In this document: piece after piece, positions 35,519-44,816 of the stretch
How the letters are laid out: each line of letters begins with the position of its first letter
How positions within the stretch are numbered: position 1 is the first letter of the stretch
Source: Diplonema japonicum
Taxonomy: Eukaryota > Euglenozoa > Diplonemea > Diplonemida > Diplonemidae
DNA: 64,000 nt
Assembly (NCBI GenBank): GCA_964019335.1
Contig: OZ025669.1
Location: 62,001 to 126,000, forward strand
Reading direction: 5' to 3'
Made by a program: the position numbers and the translations under genes
Notes under the pieces: generated by a model
What the model was told of the DNA's origin: nothing
Seen by the model: only the letters and a program-made list of their open reading frames with translations
Databases searched by the model: none

Positions 35519-36484
35519 CTACAGCCCCTCAGGCTTGGGGGTGCAGAATTCCCACGGGGGTGACCCATGTTGAGCAACTACACCCTTGAGTGAGGACAAC
35601 TCTGAGTCCATCTGCTTGTACCAATCTGCGTCGGTGAAAGATGGAATACTGCCGAAAACAGATACGGAAAAGTCAAGAAGGAAAAGCTTGAGCAGCACAC
35701 TCGGGATAGTGGCGAGGGTGTTCGCAGGCGCTGACTGAAGTGTCAGCAAGAGGAGGTCGTAACAGGGGTTCTGGTCGTCGCTGAGAGGGGGCTGAATGTA
35801 ACCGAAGTTGAGGGGCTTGAAGCCCATCTTGTGCAGGATGCGGTGCCTCACCTTCGGGTCCATGACAGCATCAAGGAGGGACTCTGAGTTCGTCTCTGCG
35901 AAGAGTAAGCCAAGAGAGGCGCTCACGTCGTGAGATATGAGGACGGCGTTGAGGGCGTCGATCTCCTCGTCTGTGCACAAGGCAACCACCTTCTCCAAGA
36001 GCTGTTTGTTTTTATCCGTCTTCTTCAATCTTGATATTCTTGAAATCCATTCTTCTTTGCTGTAGGAAGCCTTTGCCTCCCCTTCACACGTAATCTTCTG
36101 CGACGCCTGTTTGCTGACGTCCCACGCAGCGCCAATCAGCCATTTCCCGAGCCCGTGTTTTCGATACTCCTCCGCCACTGCAAAGTACGACATCAAGCAC
36201 GCGTTGCTCATCTTGTAATACTCAAAAACGACACCGCCGATGATCTTCCTCTCACCATCGCCCTCGCTCGGCTCATATACCACCACCACATGCAGGTTGA
36301 CAGGCATGTCCTCCATTGAACCCTCCACGCGCTCAGGGTCAAGCACCTCCTCCCACACCTCCAAGGGGTCCAGCTCGTCCTCAATTGGGAAGTTCACCTT
36401 CATGAAGGTATCGTAAAACCTCTTCAGCTCCTTACCATCGTATTGCTCCCGAAAATCGACCTTCGGGTACTTGTCAAAGTCCAT
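35519..36484 (-). CDS. GNAT-family N-acetyltransferase
   Basis: The 321-residue protein has the GNAT core at about residues 70-140: LHVVVVYEPS and KIIGGVVFEYY strands, then YFAVAEEYRKHGLGKWLI, whose R-x-x-G-x-G-K loop binds the acetyl-CoA pyrophosphate. The remaining ~180 residues are not recognised; they are largely helical and include a possible second substrate-binding region. The substrate is unknown. Codons before 36484 start with TTG, so the ATG that gives Met-Asp-Phe-Asp is chosen. Confidence 0.8.
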   Translation of the reverse strand: MDFDKYPKVDFREQYDGKELKRFYDTFMKVNFPIEDELDPLEVWEEVLDPERVEGSMEDMPVNLHVVVVYEPSEGDGERKIIGGVVFEYYKMSNACLMSYFAVAEEYRKHGLGKWLIGAAWDVSKQASQKITCEGEAKASYSKEEWISRISRLKKTDKNKQLLEKVVALCTDEEIDALNAVLISHDVSASLGLLFAETNSESLLDAVMDPKVRHRILHKMGFKPLNFGYIQPPLSDDQNPCYDLLLLTLQSAPANTLATIPSVLLKLFLLDFSVSVFGSIPSFTDADWYKQMDSELSSLKGVVAQHGSPPWEFCTPKPEGL

Positions 36485-36564
36485 TGTGATACCTTTACTA
36501 TGGTTGGTAGATAGATCCAAAGGTCTGAAATGAAGCTAAACACTGCAGGTTGGAAAACCTGTGA

Positions 36565-38295
36565 TTACCTCCAAGCACTCTCATGAGCTGCCTTCTGGGG
36601 TGACACGGGAGGGGGGCCCAGGGGTCTTGGGGGTAGCGTGTGCCACACTCTGTCGCGAATTGGTGATAAGACACGAGAAGCTACCAACGGGGGTGAGAGG
36701 CTTCTCTGCATATTGTTATGAAGTGCTACTGAGCTTTCTGACCCCGAAGGGAACCACGGCACGGCGCTGTGTGCACGGCTAGTTTCTACAGGCTTCTCTG
36801 ACCACAGAACGCCAGCCGCCTTTGTTTTTAAACTGCCCATAGGTGCTGCCAACACAGATCCTGCCATGGGGGTCACGACAACGCACCTCTCCTTTCCGTT
36901 CTGCTGGATGATCAGGTGCAGCGCCTCCAAGCCGTTCTCCTGCAGTGCTGTCTGCAAGTCTTCAAAGCCCTTGATGCGTATGTCGTTGACAGCCACAATC
37001 AGGTCGCCTTCCTTCAGCTCCGCATTGGAGGCAGGACTGCTCTTCATCACAGACCGCACCCGCACACCGCCGTAGTGTACTAAACCAAGCATGCCAAAAC
37101 TCACCCCTTCGCTCACACAAATACCGAGCTTGGGATACCTCAGGGACTTCCTGATTGCCTTGCGGTGTTCGCTCATCTTTCGTTGCCCTTCCTCGACAAT
37201 CTCCTCGACCTCTGTCTCGGTGTAATTAAGGTCATCATAATTCCCCATATAGCTGTACCCTGCCATGCGCTGGATTTTGTCGACCTTCTGATGTTGTTCA
37301 CTATCAGAGCTCTTCCTTCGTCTCATAAATAGTTTCTCTAAATAGTCTTGAGTCTCTTTTTGCATGTCATTCACGTGCCTCAAATGTTTCTCATGCATCA
37401 GTATCAGCCGCTTGCCATCCTCGCTGTTTTGTGCTATTCTTTGCTTCCCTTCCTCTGCTTTTCTCCTGCAGTCCTCGTCACTTATCTTGTCCATCTCTAC
37501 CCTGTTCATCTGCTCCTTGCGTTCTCGGCATTCTGCTGCTTCCCTCTCTGCTGTCTCCTTCTCTTTTCTTGCTTGCTCAGCCCGAAATGCATTCAGTTTA
37601 ATTTGCTCTTTCTTCTCTTGTATCGGTGTGATGATGGACACCAGCAGCTGTCGGATTCCGTTCCACTCGTAGTTCGCTGCAAGCGTCGCGGCATCCTGTC
37701 TTTCGGCCTTTGCACAAATCTCTGCTTCTGTAGTTTCAAGCAGGGCAAAGTAATTAAGCATGTGCTCCACACACCTGAGGTGACCCGAGGCGATGGCGTA
37801 GTGGAAGGGAGTGTACCCCCTCAGAGTGCACACGTTGCTGGTATGAACCCCACTAGTGATACGCCAGTTACGTAGCTCCTTTGTGTCCTGCGTTACTGAA
37901 AGAGGGGGTATCTCGAGGCATATGCGTAAACAGTCAAGATGCCCATACTTGCACACAATGTGCAGAGGTGTGCGCCTCTTCTTGTCCCGCACGCTAATCA
38001 GATCCTTCATGGAACCCTCGAACTTTGCTAATTCCCTGAAAGGAAGAACTTCCCCCAACCTTGCGCATTTCCATATCACTTCCTTTCTTGCATCAGAGAG
38101 CTTCTCAGCGCACCTTTTGCTCCAAGAGATCTCGGACGCCACTGCGAGCCTCCCAGACATCTCTTTCGCCCTTTTGTCTTTATCAACGTGCTCTTCCCAC
38201 AGCTTCACATCCTGCACGCTTGCATTCCCAGCCAGTACCCTCGCTGCGTAGTGCTGCGCAGCAGCAGGTACGCCTTTCACCTCTACCACACGCAT
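36565..38295 (-). CDS. Ankyrin-repeat, coiled-coil and PDZ-domain protein
   Basis: The 576-residue protein starts with a helical region, then ankyrin repeats at about residues 100-200 (RRTPLHIVCKYGHLDCLRI and GYTPFHYAIASGHLRCVEHM). A highly charged coiled coil covers about 225-365. A PDZ domain lies near 395-480: YGGVRVRSVMKSSPASNA, LKEGDLIVAVNDIRIKGFEDL and LHLIIQQNGKE. The C-terminal ~90 residues are disordered and Pro/Ser-rich. It looks like an adaptor: ankyrin and PDZ modules both bind partner proteins. The ATG at 38295 is used because the earlier in-frame start is GTG. Location in the cell is not indicated. Confidence 0.85.
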   Translation of the reverse strand: MRVVEVKGVPAAAQHYAARVLAGNASVQDVKLWEEHVDKDKRAKEMSGRLAVASEISWSKRCAEKLSDARKEVIWKCARLGEVLPFRELAKFEGSMKDLISVRDKKRRTPLHIVCKYGHLDCLRICLEIPPLSVTQDTKELRNWRITSGVHTSNVCTLRGYTPFHYAIASGHLRCVEHMLNYFALLETTEAEICAKAERQDAATLAANYEWNGIRQLLVSIITPIQEKKEQIKLNAFRAEQARKEKETAEREAAECRERKEQMNRVEMDKISDEDCRRKAEEGKQRIAQNSEDGKRLILMHEKHLRHVNDMQKETQDYLEKLFMRRRKSSDSEQHQKVDKIQRMAGYSYMGNYDDLNYTETEVEEIVEEGQRKMSEHRKAIRKSLRYPKLGICVSEGVSFGMLGLVHYGGVRVRSVMKSSPASNAELKEGDLIVAVNDIRIKGFEDLQTALQENGLEALHLIIQQNGKERCVVVTPMAGSVLAAPMGSLKTKAAGVLWSEKPVETSRAHSAVPWFPSGSESSVALHNNMQRSLSPPLVASRVLSPIRDRVWHTLPPRPLGPPPVSPQKAAHESAWR

Positions 38296-38363
38296 ATTCT
38301 TTTGTATTTTACATTCCTTATGATATATATGAGATGTGAGCACAATCCTAACCTACTTCAAGC

Positions 38364-39815
38364 CTACAACATGTTCGTAAGATTCTTGTGACGTTCAAGC
38401 AACATATCACCCCCGGTAGCCTCCTTTAGAAAGCTGGCCAAATACACATGTGCTGCTGTGAGGTGCACAGGTGCGTTTTTGCTGTGTGCAAGGAAGACGT
38501 CAACCAGTTTGTGTGCAGAAAACTTATCACTCATTTCCTTCAAGTACAACTCAAGTATGTGATCGGGGAGATGCGAACCCTGCTCGAGCAGCTGCTGTGC
38601 AAACTGCCCCGCTGCCAAAACATTGGTCTTTATCAGCTTCTCTGCCACTAATTGAAGCACGCTGTTAGGTGCTTTCATGGGATTCAGCACCTGTGTGCCC
38701 TGTTCCTTGGAATCGTCCCCCGTTAAATATCGTAGGTACACCGCCCACTTGAATCCTTGTGCATCCGCCAGTTTCTGCGCTTTCTGAAACATCCGCCCCT
38801 GCACCAGCAGTATGCACAGCACCTCGTACCCATGCTGTGATCTACGAGGCTCACAGATACGGACGATCTGCTCCAAAGTCTTGACCGTCCCTGTCCCTAG
38901 AGAGAGACACCTGTCGAGCGCAAAGGTTTTCACTTCTTGACTTACATCGTTGCAGAGCACGTAGCCCGGTCCACTCCTGAGGACACCCATGCAGTGCAGT
39001 ACATCGGTGACCATTGCTTTGGTGGTGGATTGCAGCCCAGTGGCATCCTCCAGCATGGTGACGTAGAGCTGAAGTGTTCTGTCGGAACACAGCATCCTGA
39101 TGGCTAGGAGCTGCTGGGGAGATGGGTGCAGGTGATTGACTTGTTCGTTGCTGAGGTGCTTCCGAGCCAGCTGCTCAATAATCGCGGTAGCGCTAGCAGT
39201 GCTGCAGGAGTTAAGGGCGTTCAAGAGGAGGGTGATGTCACTGCCTTGGCTTGTTATGCTTGTGTCGGCTTTCAAGCCGAAGTGTGCAGCGTCGTCGATG
39301 AGGGCGGGCAGGTCAGACGGCGCGGAGAGCTGGCAGTGCTTCATGAGCTGCTCCATGACAGCGCTGCTGAGCCCTGTGTAGAACTTGTTCTCTGCTTTCT
39401 TGGTTTTCAGCTTAGTGTAGAGGTTCCTTGCGACCGCCCACCCTGTGCGGGCAGGGTCAACCTCGTCGACTAGGTGGCAGATCTTCATGAAGACGACACC
39501 CGCAGCAGGGGGCACAAGGAGCATGTCCTCCTCCGCGAAGAGGTACACCTCGCTGGCCTGCCGCATGATTGCCTGGCGTGCGCCGACGTCTGTAGTCGCA
39601 GTGGCCAAAGCCAAACCTCGGTCCAGGATGCTCTTCGTGACAATGTCAGTGATCTTGCGTTGACTGAGCTGCCAGTCACTGTACACCTCACAGATGTCAG
39701 CAGGCAGATCAGGCGCCTTTAGCAAATCTACAAACTCCAGCCTCTCAGACTGCAGCATGCTCTTGTAGCTTGACGCCCATCGCACCGCTCGCGACACAGC
39801 CTTAACTCGTAACAT
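38364..39815 (-). CDS. Mitochondrial helical-repeat protein, PPR/TPR-like
   Basis: The 483-residue protein from the ATG at 39815 begins MLRVKAVSRAVRWASSYK, an arginine/serine-rich presequence-like leader. The rest is a series of amphipathic helices with the spacing of PPR or TPR repeats, but no clean consensus repeat can be read. Proteins of this build often bind organellar RNA or form part of divergent mitoribosomes. Sequence upstream of the ATG in the same frame translates homopolymers and was excluded. It is the last gene before a 1.2-kb spacer. Confidence 0.68.
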   Translation of the reverse strand: MLRVKAVSRAVRWASSYKSMLQSERLEFVDLLKAPDLPADICEVYSDWQLSQRKITDIVTKSILDRGLALATATTDVGARQAIMRQASEVYLFAEEDMLLVPPAAGVVFMKICHLVDEVDPARTGWAVARNLYTKLKTKKAENKFYTGLSSAVMEQLMKHCQLSAPSDLPALIDDAAHFGLKADTSITSQGSDITLLLNALNSCSTASATAIIEQLARKHLSNEQVNHLHPSPQQLLAIRMLCSDRTLQLYVTMLEDATGLQSTTKAMVTDVLHCMGVLRSGPGYVLCNDVSQEVKTFALDRCLSLGTGTVKTLEQIVRICEPRRSQHGYEVLCILLVQGRMFQKAQKLADAQGFKWAVYLRYLTGDDSKEQGTQVLNPMKAPNSVLQLVAEKLIKTNVLAAGQFAQQLLEQGSHLPDHILELYLKEMSDKFSAHKLVDVFLAHSKNAPVHLTAAHVYLASFLKEATGGDMLLERHKNLTNML

Positions 39816-39942
39816 GAGAACCTCCACACCTTGGTGTATACCGATGATGGGAAAGAGATGATAAAAAAAAGAAAAAAAGAAACCCACGGAAGAAAAGAAA
39901 AGAAAAAAATCGGCAGTGAGAAAGAAAATAACGAAACACATC

Positions 39943-39965
39943 GGGGGGGGGGGGGGGGGGGGGGG
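39943..39965. repeat. G23 homopolymer
   Basis: Twenty-three consecutive G on the plus strand, C on the coding strand. Comparable tracts are 47755..47778 (G24), 12674..12690 (G17) and 55222..55234 (G13). All lie in spacers. Confidence 0.9.
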
Positions 39966-40597
39966 AGGAAGGAGGGGAAAAAAACGGGGGTGGTAGTGGG
40001 GGAAGGAATATGATCTTTCTTCTTCGTCTTCATTTTTTTCTCTCCTCTTTCTCTTTTCTTCTTTTTTATTTTGCTTCGTTCTTGATCCCAACAATAAAGA
40101 AAAATATTTTTAAAAAAAAATCCTGTTGTCCTAGTGTTGATTTAAAAAAGAAAAAAAAAGAAAAAAAAAACCCCCCCCAGCTGACACGGACTGCCTTAGA
40201 AAGGACTGGCTATTGATGTTGTTTATTCGTAAGTATTCTTTCTTTTCCTCTCGAGAAGACTATTGCTTTGATTCCATTCTCCTGGAAAAAAAAAAAGAAA
40301 AAAGAAAAAAGCAACAAGTAAGGTGCTTTTTATGTTTAGATAGTAAACATAAAGACAAAGCACTGGTGAGTGCCTGGGGGTGTGTAAGAAAACAAAATAG
40401 ATTCACAATGATGGGGGAATAGCTTAGTGCTCGGCTAGTACTCCCCAAAGAAAATAAAAGACAAAAAAAGTCTGTCAAAAAAGGGGGCAATTCCAACAAG
40501 TGTTTCTGTGTAAAAAAGAGCAACTGGCCGTCCGTTGCCAACGTTCCCCTTTTGTTTAGGCAAAGTCGAAGACTCGTTCTTGCAAAAGAAATATATG

Positions 40598-40645
40598 TAT
40601 ATGAGTTAAAGGAAGTCTTTGTGAGACGCCCCCTTTGTACTCACC
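40598..40645 (-). mobile_element. Solo 3' tail of the LINE-like element
   Basis: Positions 40598..40635 are identical over 38 nt to 18493..18530, the 3' end of the truncated element, including the potential GTCT...AGAC hairpin. Similarity continues a few bases further with a one-base gap (gtactcac versus gttctcat). No coding part is present, so this looks like a very short 5'-truncated insertion. Flanking A-rich sequence hides any target-site duplication. Confidence 0.6.
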
Positions 40646-41050
40646 AAAAAAAATAAAAAGACTTTTTAAAGATTCTTCTGTATGGTTTATTTCTTTTTGT
40701 CTTTTCTTTCCCTTTTCTTCTTCGTTTCTGTAATTGAACAAATACCCCATGATGCTAAAGGAGGAAGGAGTGGGGAGAAGGAAGAACAGAAACTTCTTTC
40801 TTAAAAAAGAAAATGGCGTGATTGGGTTCTTTTTTTCTTTTTACTTTTTTTTCTATGTTCTTTTTTGCTTGCATGCAACCTTTTAGTGTGCAGTGAGAAG
40901 GAGAAAAAAGAAAAACGGGGGGGCGGGGAGACGAATGCTTCACAGAACAGGGGGATGAGAACTTTTTAAAAAATGATAGTTGCCTCCCCCCCCCCAAAAA
41001 AACTTTCTTTCGTTTGATGAAATGTTCGTGATACGAAGCACCTAGAATCT

Positions 41051-41767
41051 TTAAAGGGTTCTCCCGAAGCGCTGTTTCCTGAGATCCTCCAAGAGGTCAG
41101 GGCACTGATTGTGCAAAGCAGTTTCCATCTTGCCGGGTGCAGGAGGAGCCGAGGGGGAGATCTCAAGGAGGCTACACAGAGCATCAATCTTCTTTCGCGC
41201 AGAAGGGACCTCCTCTTCAGTGCAGACAAGAGCCTCTATCTCAGCCACTACGTGTCCCTCATCAGTGCAATCGATGTCAACTGTAAGGCCGCAGGGCATG
41301 CGGTAGGTGTCCCGTGTGGCAGCCACACGCACTAGCACTGTGATAAGCCCCGACGCAGTGAGGTCAGTCACCTCCTTGATCTTTACCCCTTCAAAGTACT
41401 CTGCCAGACCCCCCGGAACCTCGTGTCCCGAGTACTCCCTGTATGATGCTGCGGTGTGACCCACGTGGTTCAGCCCTGGCCCCACCTTGAACTCCCAACA
41501 GCTCCTCCCGTCCACACTCCTGCTCCTCAGCCACGCATCCCTATAGCACAATCCCCTATCAAGCTTGTCATAGTACGTATCCACCATCCTCTTCGTCCCT
41601 TTGTGTACACCACCTTGCTTCCTTATCCTTGCTCGCAGGCCGCCGTCCACCAGCACCTTTCTCTCCACCTCGATCTTCCCCTTGCTCCTCCCACGGTTTT
41701 TCACAAAGCACGCCATGCACACAGCACATGCCACCACCCCTGCTACGTATTCGCGCTTGACGTTCAT
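41051..41767 (-). CDS. Thiamine triphosphatase (CYTH family), membrane-anchored
   Basis: The 238-residue protein has the CYTH signature IEVERKV at about residue 32, then VDTYYDKLD, a Trp-Leu-Arg-x-Arg block, WEFKVGPG and a YREYSG block. The late stretch VVAEIEALVCTEEEVPSARKKI closely follows the layout of animal thiamine triphosphatase. That enzyme hydrolyses thiamine triphosphate to the diphosphate in a metal-dependent tunnel fold. A hydrophobic segment near the start (AGVVACAVCMACFV) precedes a basic stretch, suggesting an N-terminal membrane anchor not found in the soluble animal enzyme. Related CYTH members hydrolyse inorganic triphosphate, so substrate is likely but not certain. Confidence 0.85.
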   Translation of the reverse strand: MNVKREYVAGVVACAVCMACFVKNRGRSKGKIEVERKVLVDGGLRARIRKQGGVHKGTKRMVDTYYDKLDRGLCYRDAWLRSRSVDGRSCWEFKVGPGLNHVGHTAASYREYSGHEVPGGLAEYFEGVKIKEVTDLTASGLITVLVRVAATRDTYRMPCGLTVDIDCTDEGHVVAEIEALVCTEEEVPSARKKIDALCSLLEISPSAPPAPGKMETALHNQCPDLLEDLRKQRFGRTL

Positions 41768-41849
41768 TTTCCAACCTGAGTTCTGTTATAGAAATTGAAT
41801 AGAATGAAAGGGTTAAAAGAAAAAAGAAATATTTGCTTCGATCTAAAGG

Positions 41850-43090
41850 TTAGATCTCCCAAGCAGGGAAGCGCGCAGTCTCCGGGTGTAACAGGTCGGC
41901 AAAGAAACATATTTCGCCTGCACTGCCTTCCATAAGAGAAAAGGGCATGTCAGGAACACCGGTCACTGCCCTACCTGGGACAGGATAGGTTGCAAGCATG
42001 CGCAGTACGTCGGGCGACAAGGCCGCTCTGGCAAAGTAGTGTGCTTGGTTGAGGTACTGCGTGTCATGAGTGGCACGGTAGAGGGAGAGGAACGAGTAGG
42101 CATTGCCGCTGATGCCGTGGCAGAGGCCTGTCCCTCTGAGTGTGATCCCGTGCTGCCAGAGGAGAGGTGCCAGTGATTCAGCCACTTGAAGATAAGAAGG
42201 GTCTCCCAATGCTTGCGATGCTGCAACAAGAGTTGCGACAAGTCCAGGGGCACCATGGCACCAATGGCATGAAGCCTGAGGTGATGGAAAAGCAGTTGGG
42301 AGGTTTCCCCCTTTGCACGGACCCAAGTCCAGCAAGCGGTCAAGCGTCTCCTTTACAATCTCCTTGTCATTGGCATCCAAGTGGCGCCAGCTGTGCAAGA
42401 GCATAGCGAGAACCCCAGCATGCCCGTGTGCAGCACCGTGATAGAAAGTCCCGTAGAATCTCCACATCAGAGGCAAAGAGCCCTTCGTGGCCTGGGCACG
42501 ACCTGAAGTCACCAACGCCTTGGCGGTGGCTGCCAGCTTCTGCACAAATGTCAAATTATCGTCAATTTCAGGGAACTCTTTGTGAAGAAGGTGCAAGCAG
42601 TACAAGTACCCTGCCTTGCCATAGAGCAGCTCGTCCTCGCACCCAGAAGTCGTGTTCATAGCCAGCAGCCTTTCGATTGCGGTGTGTATCTCGCCCTCCG
42701 ACGCAGCTGTGTTCCTACTCTTCGCTACCAGACAGCTCACAGTGAGAAGGCCAGGTTCTCCTATCAAAAACCCGAGATCGCCCTTGCCCATGCGCATACG
42801 CTTCATTGCAGACAGCGCTTTGCTCGCCTCCTCAAGCATGCTGTCCCTCTGTGCTCACCCTCCCCTTCTATCTCATACAGCCTGCACAGCCGCCAACAGG
42901 TTAGAGCCGTTCCCCCAAGTCCCAGATACAAACTGGCATCGGCACGCGTTTGTCCCTGCGAATTCTGTGCTTTCCCATTCTGCCCTGCCTTCACAAGCAA
43001 GCTTACTTTCTCATTGATATGTCTCAGAATTGTTTCCTTCGACAAACAACTGTCAGGGCACACCGAAGGGGTCTCGACACAGCCCGCCAT
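41850..43090 (-). CDS. LanC-like protein (LANCL)
   Basis: Exons 43090..42879 and 42846..41850 give 402 residues after removing a 32-nt intron (GTATGAG...CAGAG). The repeated LanC motifs are clear: ASLYLGLGGTAL in exon 1, then YHGAAHGHAGV, HWCHGAPG and LCHGISGNAYSF, each from one helical layer of the alpha/alpha barrel. WCHG and CHG provide the expected zinc ligands Cys, Cys and His. Eukaryotic LANCL proteins add glutathione to dehydroamino acids in damaged phosphoproteins. No lantibiotic precursor is nearby, as expected in a eukaryote. Length fits the family (about 400 residues). Confidence 0.92.
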
Positions 43091-43168
43091 CCGTGCCTGT
43101 TGGTAGTAGGAATGGATATACTTAGAAAGACTCAAATGTAAACGCAATGAGGCGAGTGTTCGGCAGTG

Positions 43169-44701
43169 TTAACTACCTTGTTTGAGTACGGCTTTGATAA
43201 CAGCATAGCCCTCCTTAGCGGCTCTTATCTCACTCTCGCGCAGCTCTGCCTCCAGCTGTGTTGTCCGTTGTACGGCCACATGGTTACATACCATCTCGCG
43301 CTGGATACGCTGCTTGAACTGTCTCTCGTGCACATAGCGCAGCTTCTGCGTCCTTATGTGTTGTAGATGATCGACACGTCTGTCCTTCGTGTCAACAGAC
43401 TCCAGCAATAAAAGCTGTCGGAATTGCTGCTGTTTCTTGCATTTTCTTCCCTCGCATTCTGCCCGCTGTGCCGCGAAGGCTCTCTTGTCACCAAGGACAG
43501 CTTCCCTTTGCACAACGCACTCCTGAACGTGTTGCCTTGACTTCTCTTCGTTGGCGGTGTTCTTCTCGTCACACTCCAGCGCACGTTGCTTTTCCGCTTC
43601 ACGTGTAAACGTCCACTTCAGGGCTCGTTCATCGTTCAGCAACTTGAAGGCTTCTGCACGCTCCATCAGCTTTTTCGTTTTCTCTAGCTGGTAGTCTTCC
43701 AGCTGCTTCTGGACTGTAATCTGTTTGAGCATACATCGCCTCTTCTGTAAGTCGGTTAGGTGCCTGCACTTATCGTAATTTAGGTTACGTGCGACCTGCT
43801 TTTCTTTGTGCTTTAGCTCTTGCAGCAGATGCATCTCTTGTTTCTTCGCCTCTATTTCTGCCTGCTGTTGCCGCTCCACCGTTTCGCGCAGAATCAGTGC
43901 GTCGCAACGCGCAGCCTCGTTGTTCGCCACCTCTTCTTTCGCGGCTACGATCCTTTCTGACAACAGCTCCACGCGCTGTTTCTGAGCCTCGAGCATGCGC
44001 TCCTTAAGCTTGTGCAAATGGTCTTCGTTCTTGATATCTTCCAGCACACGTTCAAGCCTTTCAGCTTCCCTCGTGTTTTCACGCAACTCGGTGATCTTCT
44101 GGCGTCTCTTCTGAGATGCTGCAAGCCTTTCTTGCTTAGCCTCCTTTCGCTCAAGCGCTTTTCCATTCAAGAATCGCTTCCGTTCCTGCAGCGCGCTATG
44201 TGTGGCAAGACCTTTTTGGGTGTAATCAATCTCCTTCTTGATCAGAGCCTCTAGAAACCTTCGCCTCGTCTCTTCTTTTACACCAGGTTTGATAGTCACC
44301 TCCCGAGGTGAGTACACGTGTTCCTCGGGGAAGGGGGGCGCATCCGTTAGTTGCTCATGCATTTCTTCAGAGGACACCTTTTTGCAAAGCGTTTTGTGGT
44401 CATCTTTGAGGGAGTGGAGCAGGCTGATTTGAGTCTCGGCAATCCTGGAATTGACCACCCGCAGGTGCCCAAATGAGATACCTCTGCGTAGCAGGACGAG
44501 TACTGACCTTGGGCTACAGATAGGCAACCCTGTCAGCACACCATCTTCATACGTCACTTCCCTCAAGCCCCCTTTGGGAGATTGGTCCAGCCTCAGCTTG
44601 GCAAACTTTCTGTCAAGTAGACTGTTTGTGTAAACACCGCTAGCAAGTTTACGCAGGACAGTGACCTCCTGTTGCGAAACAGCACCTCTAGAGCGTGTCA
44701 T
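43169..44701 (-). CDS. Coiled-coil protein, axonemal character
   Basis: The 510-residue protein has an ordered N-terminal ~110 residues, then an unbroken charged helix (Glu/Lys/Arg/Gln, for example RLERVLEDIKNEDHLHKL) to the end. Patterns such as repeated ER-x-AA and K-x-R-x-ELRE resemble trichohyalin/plectin-like ciliary proteins (CFAP families) without a decisive signature. The gene is followed by a second protein of the same type. Ciliary function is inference from composition and from the PIH and kinesin genes in the window. Confidence 0.72.
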   Translation of the reverse strand: MTRSRGAVSQQEVTVLRKLASGVYTNSLLDRKFAKLRLDQSPKGGLREVTYEDGVLTGLPICSPRSVLVLLRRGISFGHLRVVNSRIAETQISLLHSLKDDHKTLCKKVSSEEMHEQLTDAPPFPEEHVYSPREVTIKPGVKEETRRRFLEALIKKEIDYTQKGLATHSALQERKRFLNGKALERKEAKQERLAASQKRRQKITELRENTREAERLERVLEDIKNEDHLHKLKERMLEAQKQRVELLSERIVAAKEEVANNEAARCDALILRETVERQQQAEIEAKKQEMHLLQELKHKEKQVARNLNYDKCRHLTDLQKRRCMLKQITVQKQLEDYQLEKTKKLMERAEAFKLLNDERALKWTFTREAEKQRALECDEKNTANEEKSRQHVQECVVQREAVLGDKRAFAAQRAECEGRKCKKQQQFRQLLLLESVDTKDRRVDHLQHIRTQKLRYVHERQFKQRIQREMVCNHVAVQRTTQLEAELRESEIRAAKEGYAVIKAVLKQGS

Positions 44702-44816
44702 TTGGCATCTTCCACTGCACTGTGTTGTTTAGAAGAAGAGAGCACAATGGCACAACTGGTGAGTAGAAATGAACGCAGGTGGAAACCTGGCTGGACAACT
44801 TTACACAATATACTAC

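Larger units (their letters stand above)
39816..41050. other. 1.2-kb homopolymer-rich spacer
   Basis: No gene seen. It contains a G23 tract (39943..39965), long A/T runs, a small inverted repeat at about 40414..40446 and a 3'-tail copy of the LINE-like element. A C-rich run at about 40985..40995 precedes the 3' end of the thiamine triphosphatase gene. Confidence 0.65.

Noticed and set aside
40414-40446. Small inverted repeat (GGGGA...TCCCC) with a tRNA-like TAGCTTAGT string
   Set aside because: Only 33 nt long; no anticodon or T arm follows, so it is not a tRNA. It may be a chance hairpin.
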